This document shows, piece after piece, positions 55,097-64,000 of a DNA stretch of 64,000 nt (its first letter is position 1; each line of letters opens with the position of its first letter). Under the pieces are notes generated by a model. It did no database searches. It saw nothing but the letters and a program-made list of their open reading frames with translations, and had not been told where the DNA came from. Origin of the DNA: Gamsiella multidivaricata. Lineage: Eukaryota; Mortierellomycota; Mortierellomycetes; Mortierellales; Mortierellaceae. Both the position numbers and the translations under genes were made by a program. The DNA lies in contig NW_026251731.1 in NCBI RefSeq assembly GCF_025024155.1, forward strand, positions 248,001-312,000, read 5' to 3'.

Positions 55097-56570
55097 ATGG
55101 CATCTTTGTCCAGCACGGTATATTATCCTAATATCTTTAGACATGTCCACATTCGGTTAATATCCTGTGGAGCCCTAACCACACCTTTTTCCCTCTTCTG
55201 AAATACATCTTATTCAGGGCCGCCTTGAAGGCACAACTAGGAGTGCTATCACTAAGCCATTGGTTCTCGACCCTGGCTTGTACGACATTCAGCCTGCGGA
55301 GCTTGAGCGGTTCAAGTCAAGCAGTGGGCTCCCAGCTAGCCTGAGGTCGGCCCCTACGGCTAATCTCCACGACTTTTTCACCCATCTGGTTGCCAAAGGG
55401 GCCTATATCTGCAGGCCTTACGCCGACGACTCATCAGACGATGAAGTCGGGCGTGAGCCTCAAAAGAGCGAAACGGAACTGCAACCCCAAAGAGATGACA
55501 ACTCCAATAGCAAGCAGCAAGCAAAGATCAAGAAGCGCAAAGGCAAGAAGAGAAAGAACAAAAAGAAGCCAAAGCAGCAGGATGCAGAGTCAAGCACACC
55601 ACTGCCCGACGACGTACCTTTACTGAGGCCGGACCCCATCAAGGAGGACAAAGAATCCGCTTTGCAGAAGCAGATTGAGGTAAGCACGGTCATACTTGAA
55701 CCTCACACGGAGGGACTTTGAAGGAGTGAACGCCTTGGATACCACATCTTTAACACTGGCAGATGAACTGCACTTCGGAATCCTTCCCCAACGTTCTTCC
55801 ATTTTTGACCTTTATTATTGTTGATTTTTCTTCTTCTTTCTCTCTCTTTCTTTAAAACAACTGTGATTCAGCTCGCCGTCAATAACATGCCAAAGAAACC
55901 CTCACGGGATCCACAGGAACCACCAAACAAGGCTCTTTGGGAGCGGGCGCAATATCTGCCAGGAGGTCTTCAAGAGTTTATCCAGAGCTATCAACCGCGA
56001 GTCAAACATCTGAATATAGTACGTCCAAGGAACTCTGACGACGACGACGACGACGACTCTGCAGGACACAACTGGAGAGATCTAATCGATTTTGAGGGCT
56101 GTGACATTGACCCGTCAGAGGAAACTGACGTGAGTGGGACCACAAGGGTTCAGATATTTCGGGTCCATATTACCTGAAGTGTGTGTGTGTAGAACAACTA
56201 ACCTTTTTTTTTTTTTTTTTTTTTTTTGGTAGACACAGCAAGATTACGCTTTCCTATATCGACTACTTGAAGATCTTTGGACAAAGTACCTAACCTCTCA
56301 ACGGAACCTGAACCATAAAACAGAGATGTTGATCACGCTCCAAGAGAACTATAACGATTACAAGAAAGCCCAGGAAGGAGAGATTTCAGCAGCAGAGAGA
56401 AGGGTTACGGAAGCAAGAAAGAACTTGGCAGTGTCCGAAAAGGAGCAGCGGCAGCTACAGCTCCGTACAGAGGAGGTAAAGGCGATTCTTTTTTTTCTTT
56501 TTTCATGCATATTCCTGTGGACTCATCTTGTGCTTCAAGGAATGGCTTTGGGAGGAGGGGCGTGTATCTG

Positions 56571-56606
<36 letters not shown>

Positions 56607-59388
56607 GTGTTTTTGTTTTGTATGTCGGTCGTTATCATTTTTTCTTCCCTGTTTCTAATAGCACTTCAACTTTTTACTCGACCCTTACTTGCAGCTGGAC
56701 ACGGCGATCGATCAGAAATCAGAGATCATCAACAGACTCAAGGAAAGACTCAGGCAGAAGAACGACGCTCACAAGGAAGAGTGTCAGAAGCAGAGAGGTG
56801 AGATCGAAGAGCTCGAGAGTAAACTGATCAAGGCTACGGATGCGGCTTCCGTCGAATATACAGAACGCGCGAGACTACGACAGCGCTCGCAACTTGTAAA
56901 GCACACACACAGCACCGTTTTTTCCTTTTTTTTTCCTTTTTTTTTCCTTTTTTTTTTTTGGGTTCGTGTGCTACCCGATGGTTTGAAGTATGAATTAAGT
57001 TTTGACTCGACATTCTATTTCTGCTGGACCATAGTCGGAAGACATGCTTTGCCAATTCGACGGCCTTCAAACTCGCTTCGAGGCGCAGGAAAAAGAGAAC
57101 TGGACCTTGCGCAGCGAGAACCATGATCTCGTGCTGGATATCGAGAGGTTGCAAAGTCTTTTAAGTTTTGCAAGAACCGATGATGACCAGTCCTCAAATT
57201 CGTCAAAGGACTCTTCTGAACTGGACCAACGGGTAGGCGATCAAGTATCGAAGCAAAACGCTAATGCCGTGTAATGCAAGTCGAAATATATATATATATT
57301 TCTCTCAGGTCTTCTAATCGCCTTGTCGCCTTGGCGTTTATCTCCCTAGTCATTATGGGAACAGCTCGGTGCTGCTAATCCGGACCATATGGTAGAATCC
57401 GATGTAACCTCCGGTCCCAATGATGCTTCCGAAAGCAACAGTGGAGATCAAGACGCACCAGTCATTAACTCTGTCGATAATGCATCAAGCGGGTCTGATC
57501 CCAGTGAATTACCTGCCTCAATTATCCAGAAAGAATCGGCTGGAGCGAGCCAAGACTCCCAGCTGCAACACGAGAACGAGAGTTCGGATGTTGGAGACAT
57601 ATCGTCGGAGGACGCCGAGATCGACAGGGGCACCACTGTGAGCACATGTGAGCAGGATAACATGTCGTTATCTCCTTCATCATCGGCTTCCGAATCCACG
57701 GAGGAGGAACAGGACCTCGATCACAACGACGAGCAGGAACACGAAGCGTTAACCGGTCAAGGAACACGGGCGATGGACTTTAGTAAGAGCAAGTACGATC
57801 AAGACACATCGTACAAAATGTTATGAAGCAGATGCAGTCTTCGAAACCATTCTCTAACCTCGGATTTAGCACTAACAGCCTGGACAAGGACCATACAGGT
57901 GCCAAAGACCGCGACAGCGATCACGATCAAGGTCACGACCACAATAAAGACCACTCCCAGAGCCATTATGGCGATCCTGACCACGACAACAACCAAGACT
58001 ACCCCGATAACTGCGATCACGACGGAAACTGCGGTCCGGAGCGAGTCTACGATGGTGAATTCAGACGTTTTCACGATCACGACCACGACCGCGACCACAG
58101 AAACGATCACGGAATCGACCGAGACCATGATTATGACCAACGAATCAGAGATGATTGCCCAGTAGCTGTCTCCGCCGCTCTTCCGGATTCTTTTGGACTC
58201 GCCTTAGAGTCATCTCAGGAATCCGGTACCATTGGAGAAGACAGTACAGATGGGGTTCCACAGGAACTACAGGGGCCACAGAACATCGGAGACGAGGATT
58301 CACAGCACATCGAAGAAGGTCTTTCAGACTACTGCAGGAGAGATCTATCACAAGTTAGCGAAGGGGATCTTACACAACACAGCGAAGAAATTGAAGAAAA
58401 GGCATTACTAGAACTATTCGACGGCGACATAGGCGAGAGCATAAGCAGCGGCTGCGATGATTCGTTTGATAATAGCGCGTTTGACTATGATGCGTTCGAG
58501 GATGACACGTTTGAAGAGGATGCATTCAAAGATGCCCCAGGTCGAAACGTCCTCGAAACCCAAGACGGAGAAGTCCTCGACCGACTCCCCACACCCCTCC
58601 CCGATGATGACGACGCCGACGACTACCTTAATGATGATCCAGCCCGGCCACTGAGCTTTGCTGACGCCCTGGATTTGGTCCTCGAACATATCCTCCGTGA
58701 GGTCCTTGACCGGGTCGAACCCCTTCTGCAGTCCCATGTGAATCTTGTGCAAGAGCAACTGGAGCAGTACTGCCGAGAGAACCAAGGAACGCTGATTGAA
58801 CAGATCCGTGCACTCTCTGGACAAATTGAACACATCAGCCAGTTCCTTGAAATGCTGCGGTGCCAGGACTCCTTCCGCGATCACACCCAACAATTGTTCT
58901 TGCGGGCTCTGGAGGATTATGCTCGGGGGCTAGCAGAGTTGAAGCAGCGACTGGACGGACATGATCAGGAGCGACAGATAAACGCGCAGGCCTTCCAGTA
59001 TCTGGACAACATGCGGAACGCGCTGGATCTAAAGCAGCAGGAACTTCAACGGGCCCTCAAGGACTTGCAGGACAGAGGAGTATCATTACCCCCTATGCCG
59101 GACATCCAACTGAAACCATGGTACCCTTCGTGGCAGCTCATGATCTTGTTGAGTGTTCTGTTCAACCTGATCGCCTTTGCGATCCTCAGCTTGTACCTGG
59201 GTGGAGAGGTCGTATCCGACCCGAATGGTATGGTCTCGGTCCTGGCATCCATCTACCACGAAGAATTGGCGAGCGAGCAAAAGATCTCTCGTCTGGGAAT
59301 CATGTTCCGTTTGTTCTGGAAGATGTTGTTCTGGTTGGGTCAAATGCTGACTTATCAATCGGCCGGTGTGAGTTATATCCGGACCTGA
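55097..59388 (+). CDS. Large acidic coiled-coil protein with C-terminal membrane anchor
   Basis: Eight exons (55097-55117, 55218-55679, 55872-56129, 56233-56475, 56695-56895, 57035-57232, 57350-57792, 57870-59388) give 1,114 residues. There is a Lys-rich stretch near residues 105-130. Coiled coils cover about residues 250-450, then comes a Ser/Glu-rich acidic region. About residues 615-690 are dominated by Asp and His (DHDHDRDHRNDHG). A second helical region runs from about 850 to 1010. A transmembrane helix lies near 1030-1052 (WQLMILLSVLFNLIAFAILS), with a further hydrophobic segment at about 1085-1105. The 77-base intron 7 has a clear CTAAC branch point and removes the overlapping stop and start at 57823-57826. 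The layout suits an organelle-surface tether or a nuclear-envelope linker, but no known motif (for example a KASH PPPX end) is present. Confidence 0.72.
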
Positions 59389-59448
59389 AAAAGTACTCGA
59401 AGAGCGCCATCCCCCTCCCCTCCCCTCCCCCCCTTGTTATGTTTCAAC

Positions 59449-59454
59449 AATAAA
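59449..59454 (+). terminator. AATAAA poly(A) signal of the anchored coiled-coil gene
   Basis: AATAAA starts 61 bases after the stop codon at 59388. Confidence 0.5.
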
Positions 59455-60248
59455 AAACGCATTTCATGTGTAGAAAATGAGCACAGTGGTACCTGATCAC
59501 AAGTGAAAAATACCAACCTGCGACTGCGAGGCAATTCTTTACAATTACTCGCTTTATGGTTTGGCTACCTTCCGTCCGTACCACCCTCTTAATTATTCGA
59601 TATATTTACGCGCCTATGTAACCTATTGGCACAACAAACAGCCTCCACCAAGATCGAGTAAGCTTTGGGGACGCGAGATCGACTGACCTTGTGCAGCGCC
59701 CAAGCTCCTTCCCGTGCGGATGGGGAACGGACGGACCCATGGATTCTTTCCTTTAGCTATGCGGCCTTGTTGACCAAGGACGTCGATCCTTAAACTGATG
59801 TTTTTTTTTGCCCGAGAACTGCTGTACTATCAACGACCCGTGGTACTGAACGAAGATTCGAAGATAGCCCAAGCTCTTTGCTATCCTTCTTCGGTCTTTG
59901 TTCTTTAAGAATGTCTTTGTTTTTTACTAGGACGAATGTGCGTGTGTGTGTTTGTGTGTGTGTGCGTTTGTGTGTGTCTGTATGTGTGGGCTATCATCAG
60001 CAAGGACCGCATCCGCCACCACGGTTTCGACCACGAAAGCACCACATCCAAGAATATAATAGACTGCAGAAATGACACCTCAAACGACTTTTGCCACTCT
60101 TTCGAATACTCCCCTCCTCCTCCCTCCAGATCCGCAACAGAACCCTATAACTGTGTGGCGGTGACTCTCATAATTCAGGAAAGAAAGGGAACTGACTCGA
60201 CAGTGAGCAGAATCTCTCAAAAGGAGTGACAACGAGAACCTCTACGCA
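59455..60248. other. Intergenic region between the coiled-coil gene and its truncated copy
   Basis: No gene is supported. A GTGT-rich microsatellite lies at 59937-59990. This stretch must hold any promoter of the downstream copy. Confidence 0.4.
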
Positions 60249-61052
60249 ATGCGCTCCAGATATGAGTCCAGCGAGGACGAGTTTTCGTACCGCGAGGAAG
60301 AGATATTGGCCTCCTCATTGTCGTCACCGTCGCTACGGTCCTATGCTGTCAAAAACAAGAGCAAAAGCAAAAGCAAAAGCAGTGTTGGTGGCGACGACCC
60401 TCATTCAAATTTTCTCGAAGCCGAGGATGGAGAACCTCTTCCCCGTCTCCCCACGCCTATTCTCCATGACCATGACGACTCTGAGGATCCATTGCCGCCA
60501 CCACCACCGCAGCATGAAGAAGCCATCCATTGGATCCTCGAGCGTGTCCTCCAGGACGTTCTCGAGTACATCCAGCCATACCTGGAAGACCATGTCAACA
60601 CCGTGCAAACCGATCTTGACCGGTATTGTCGAGAAATCCAAGAAACACAAGCAGACCAGACCCGTGCCTTATCCGAGCAAATCGAAAGGATCCAGAAAAT
60701 CAAACGAGACATCGATGGGCTGCAGTACCAAAACACCCACCACAACCAAGCCGAGGAGCTACTCGTCCAGGCCCTGGAAGATCAGGCTCGGGGAATGGTA
60801 GGGTTGAACCAACGGCAAGAGGCACATGAGCAGGATCGACAATTATGCGCGCAGGCCTTTCAGTATCTGGAGAACATGCGGATCTTATTGGGTTCAGCAC
60901 ATCATGAATTAGAACAGGCTTCCATGGCCTTCAGATCGGCGGCGCGGCCGGACCCAGGTTACCGTTCGTGGCAGTTCCTGATCCTGTCGAGCGTGCTGTT
61001 CAACTTAACTGCATATGTGTTGTGGCATCTGTGTGTTTGGGCTACATGCTGA
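60249..61052 (+). CDS. Short paralog of the C-terminal half of the anchored coiled-coil protein
   Basis: A single exon encodes 267 residues. From about residue 58 it is collinear with the C-terminal half of the gene at 55097-59388. Shared blocks include EDGE followed by RLPTP, the helical HVN-V followed by a YCRE stretch, and AQAFQYL-NMR. Both end in a transmembrane helix beginning SWQ-LIL-SVLFNL. It ends 12 residues after that helix (CVWATC) and lacks the upstream coiled coil, the Asp/His region and the second hydrophobic segment of the larger protein. It looks like a tail-anchored product of partial tandem duplication. The first 57 residues, including a Lys/Ser repeat (KSKSKSKSS), are unique. 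An AATAAA at 61063-61068 supports a real transcript. The two proteins could pair through the shared coiled coil; that is inference. Confidence 0.72.
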   Translation: MRSRYESSEDEFSYREEEILASSLSSPSLRSYAVKNKSKSKSKSSVGGDDPHSNFLEAEDGEPLPRLPTPILHDHDDSEDPLPPPPPQHEEAIHWILERVLQDVLEYIQPYLEDHVNTVQTDLDRYCREIQETQADQTRALSEQIERIQKIKRDIDGLQYQNTHHNQAEELLVQALEDQARGMVGLNQRQEAHEQDRQLCAQAFQYLENMRILLGSAHHELEQASMAFRSAARPDPGYRSWQFLILSSVLFNLTAYVLWHLCVWATC

Positions 61053-61062
61053 CTTTGTAGGA

Positions 61063-61068
61063 ATAAAA
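61063..61068 (+). terminator. AATAAA poly(A) signal of the short paralog
   Basis: AATAAA begins 11 bases after the stop codon. The convergent LRR gene ends only 90 bases further on. Confidence 0.5.
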
Positions 61069-61157
61069 GCGATTTTATGAATGGTAAAATACAGTAGAGA
61101 GACTAAAAAATATGCTATGTTACAAGTCAAATGCCACCATGCGTCGGATATATGAAC

Positions 61158-63670
61158 TCAGCTCGAAGAGCTGTACGCTGTTAATACTCCTACGGCCGGC
61201 ATTTCAGAAGCCGTAGTCTTGGGGGTGTTCCTTGGCCACACGCTGGCCGGGACGCCCAGACATCCTCCAATCCCACATCCCTTCCACTCGATCGGAACCT
61301 TGGTCTGTCCCAGTAGATCCTGCCAGACCACTACGATCCTGCACGGCTTCCAGAACCTCCGCTGACATCCCCCACACCGGTTATTCGTCCGTGCTCTCCT
61401 ATAGTGGTCAAGCAGATACGGCGTCATGTACGATTTGATCGTCTCTTCCTTGCACACATATCGTCTCTTCTTTGCTTGTGGCACTTCATGGGATCCTTTC
61501 GATTGATAGTGCTGCTGCTCACTCGTTTCTCCAGTAACCGCTTGATGGTCCGAGCATTCTTCTTCTTCCACTAAGGCCTTGCTGTCTTTCCGTGGCCGAT
61601 CGACACTGCCCTGCATAGCCTTTGTGTCCTGTGCCTCCATGTGACTCAGCAGTGCATTCCCTGCCAAGACAAGCAGCGATGGGACGCGAGATCGAGTGAC
61701 CTTGTAGGGCGGCAAATTCCTCTCTACGGACGAATCTACGGATTGTTCCCTTATAGGTTCCGTTTCACTAGCTGCGGGTGTTAATTCTTGAGACGATGGT
61801 TCCGCTGAAAACAGTGCCGTGTCCATGACATCTGATATGAATGTCTCTGACCCTGTGGTACTGAATGAGGTTGATCCAGGGTCAATACTCTCCTGCTCCG
61901 GCGCTGATATCATGTCAGTATCCTCGATCTGACCAGGATACGGCGATGCTGGAGGCGAGATAAATGAATGTTGCATTGAATGCTGGCCCTCCTCTGCTTG
62001 AGCGAGAAACCCTTCCTGTCCTGGTATCAAAACCTGAAGACCGGTATTGTTTTCGCCTTGCTCAGTAGGAGGATGGGGAATGGCATCACTCCCAACTTCA
62101 GGTTCAGGTTCAGGTTCAGGTGGCGTCAAGAACGGATTCGGATGGATGGTGAGGATATGGAGCTTTGGCAAGAGTGCGATCTGGGAAGGCAAGACCTTCT
62201 ACAAAAAAATAGAATAAAAAATATGAAAAAATTAGTATATTCAACGTATCAGCATCATGATCATTTATGATCTGGGGGGTTTTTTTCATATCCGTCTGGA
62301 ACTCGCGTCCCAGGCAAACAACGGACGATTTTCGTACCAAGAGATTGCCGCCGACAGACAATTCCACAAGGTTATGCAGCAAGCCGATTTCGGGGGGTAT
62401 AACCTCGATGCTGTTGTTCCCTATCACGTCGAAACGGTGGTTCCACGTTAATGACTCATTTCGTTCGGTTCACGTCCACAGGCGTGCATGAGGGATTTTT
62501 TTGACATGGCCTTCAAGCCGTACTTATTGATAGCACCGAGAGATTGGAAAGTGAAAAGACGTGCATCGGGATCGACGAGAATTGATTGGAGCTCAAGAAC
62601 AGTTTCAGTCTGTTCTTTGAGAGCGAAAACGACCCACGTTCGTTGTAAACGATCGCAAAATTCAGGTCTCGAATATCGGATGGGAGATCATTCAGCTCAA
62701 GGTTACTAGAAGACGTATCAAGAACAAATTCGGATGAGTGCTCAAGCACTTTGCCAGCGTGGAAGAATCAAGAAAAAAAACAAACATGAATACGGTACCT
62801 GAGATCGAGTTCACCCACACCGTCCTCCACAGCTTCCTGGATCAACTTCCGTACATGCCCCGCAACCATACGGCCATTCCTCTCATTGAAATATGGGCCG
62901 TCCGTCACTCTCCGTGCCTTCCTGCGTGGCTGCAGCTCATACATACAATCACCTGTATCCTTATAACTTTCAGAACGGCTATGGTTCTTTTGCGACGCCT
63001 CAATAGCTGCTGTAACTCCGACTGAAGATCTGCCGCTGACAGTCTTCTCTGGCTCTATCCTCGTGTGCTGGAATGCACGTTCCCTGAATGTGCTTGTCAT
63101 TGTCAAAAACGTAGAGTCTGGCGGCCAAAGACATCGACTAGACCCTGCTATGGACGTCAAGGGCCTCCTAGGCTGCTCGTTCTCAGTCACATGGCTGCCG
63201 CTTGTTGAGAGCGAGACCCTATCCTGAGCGGGGTTGGATAACTGGGTGCTGTACAGATGGCGGAACGCTGGGTGCTTCTCCGCTCCTGTTGCTCCCGATT
63301 CTTCCAACCACGCGAAGCTTCCTGAAGGCAGTTTTCGTCGTAATTCTGGGCGAGGAGGCGAGGGCGGGTGCGTGAAAGCGGGCGGTGGTGACGGGGTGCG
63401 AAGGATGAAGTCTATCTCTGGGGCCGAAGGTGAACTCAGAGAAGACCCTGGCTGCGCTGACGTGACCATTCTTCCCAGTTCAACTGCGGACGGCGCCAAG
63501 TCGGGGTTGGTATTGTATGAGAGGCCATCCCCAGCTGTTGTCGCTGTTGTTCCGATTCCCTTTAAAGCATCGATTGCTCTCTTCGAGGTCAACGGTGCTT
63601 GCCCCGAGGCCTCGAAAGTGAAGGCAGACGATAGTCGCTGCTGTCCTTGGTTGTGTTGGCGAGGGTCCAT
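61158..63670 (-). CDS. Leucine-rich-repeat protein with C-terminal Cys-rich module
   Basis: Four minus-strand exons (62799-63670, 62524-62705, 62338-62420, 61158-62198) give 725 residues. The first 230 residues are Pro/Ser-rich and disordered. From about residue 280 a short LRR block follows: LELNDLP, LFLSSNQFSSIP, RNNSIEVIPPEIG, LVELSVGGN and LPSQIALLPKLHILTIHPNPF. A long acidic disordered region follows, then a basic segment (KKRRYVCKEETIKSYMTPYL). The last module carries CGGCQRRFWKPC and CGIGGC, which looks like a small zinc-binding or disulphide fold. LRR proteins of this shape are usually adaptors. I do not know the partner. All three introns keep frame, and small exons 2 and 3 carry whole LRR segments, which supports the model. 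Confidence 0.75.
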
Positions 63671-64000
63671 GGTTGCCTCAGTGCTCTCAAGAATGATAAT
63701 TGCTGGGACCGTCTTTTTTTTTTTTTTTATCAATTGAACTAACGGATAACGCCTGTGTGCAGCAGGGGTAATTGTGAACGAGCGTGTGTGCGAAAGATGT
63801 TAGGCGTTAGGCATGTGCCTTTGTGATGGGTTTGTGTGTAGGCAGCTCAGAGGTTTCGAATGAAGTTGGCGAGAAGTGGATGAGATGAAGAAGCGAATTA
63901 GAGCATAAAGAGCAGATGGACCAACAAAGACATCCCCCCACCCCTTTCCTCCTCCTCTCTTCCTCTGAGAAGGGGAAACATCGCCTGCCCGCACAAAATG
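63671..64000. other. Upstream region of the LRR gene
   Basis: A poly-T run lies at 63714-63728. No coding sequence is supported up to the window edge. Confidence 0.4.

Noticed and set aside
57823..59388. Separate 521-residue gene starting at ATG 57823
   Set aside because: The ATG overlaps the stop of the preceding frame, with no promoter space, and a well-formed 77-base intron joins both frames.

Overview
The window reads as nuclear DNA of a filamentous fungus. Genes are split by many short GT-AG introns (about 50-140 bases, some up to about 1 kb) that often carry long T or A runs. Upstream regions are CT-rich, proteins carry many Gln, Asn, His and Ser homopolymers, and AATAAA signals follow several genes. 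The gene content (FHA-RING ligase, ESCRT-II VPS25, CYP51, allantoicase, homogentisate dioxygenase, INO80-type HMG protein) is ordinary fungal housekeeping. Two large adjacent genes joining a beta-propeller-like region to an ion-channel domain, together with the gene style, suggest Mucoromycota, most likely Mortierellomycota. That placement is inference. I see no rRNA, tRNA or CRISPR.

Layout. 1-6 kb: a small coiled-coil protein (possibly cut at the left edge), then a Dma1-type FHA-RING ubiquitin ligase. 6.5-14.7 kb: a HAD phosphatase, VPS25, the ETF alpha subunit (minus strand) and an EI24-family membrane protein. 16.5-19.8 kb: an HMG-box protein resembling the Nhp10/Nht1 subunit of INO80. 20.4-24.0 kb: a complete-looking IS630/Tc1/mariner-type transposon with TA flanks and 41-base inverted ends. 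It carries an 816-residue transposase and a second, short ORF that repeats only the transposase's putative DNA-binding domain. 24.3-27.2 kb: a MATE transporter. 28.1-40.6 kb: two tandem paralogous channel proteins. 41.3-51.8 kb: four minus-strand genes (allantoicase, CYP51/ERG11, homogentisate dioxygenase, a Gln/His-rich coiled-coil protein). 52.2-54.1 kb: decayed coding fragments. 55.1-61.1 kb: a large coiled-coil protein with a C-terminal membrane anchor, followed by a truncated tandem copy of its C-terminal half. 61.2-63.7 kb: a leucine-rich-repeat protein with a C-terminal Cys module (minus strand).

The genes do not form one pathway. The regions most worth attention are the two-ORF transposon, the tandem channel pair and the anchored coiled-coil duplication. 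Exon boundaries were worked out by hand from splice consensus, reading-frame continuity and comparison between paralogs. Every spliced model listed closes in frame except the two fragments called pseudogenes.
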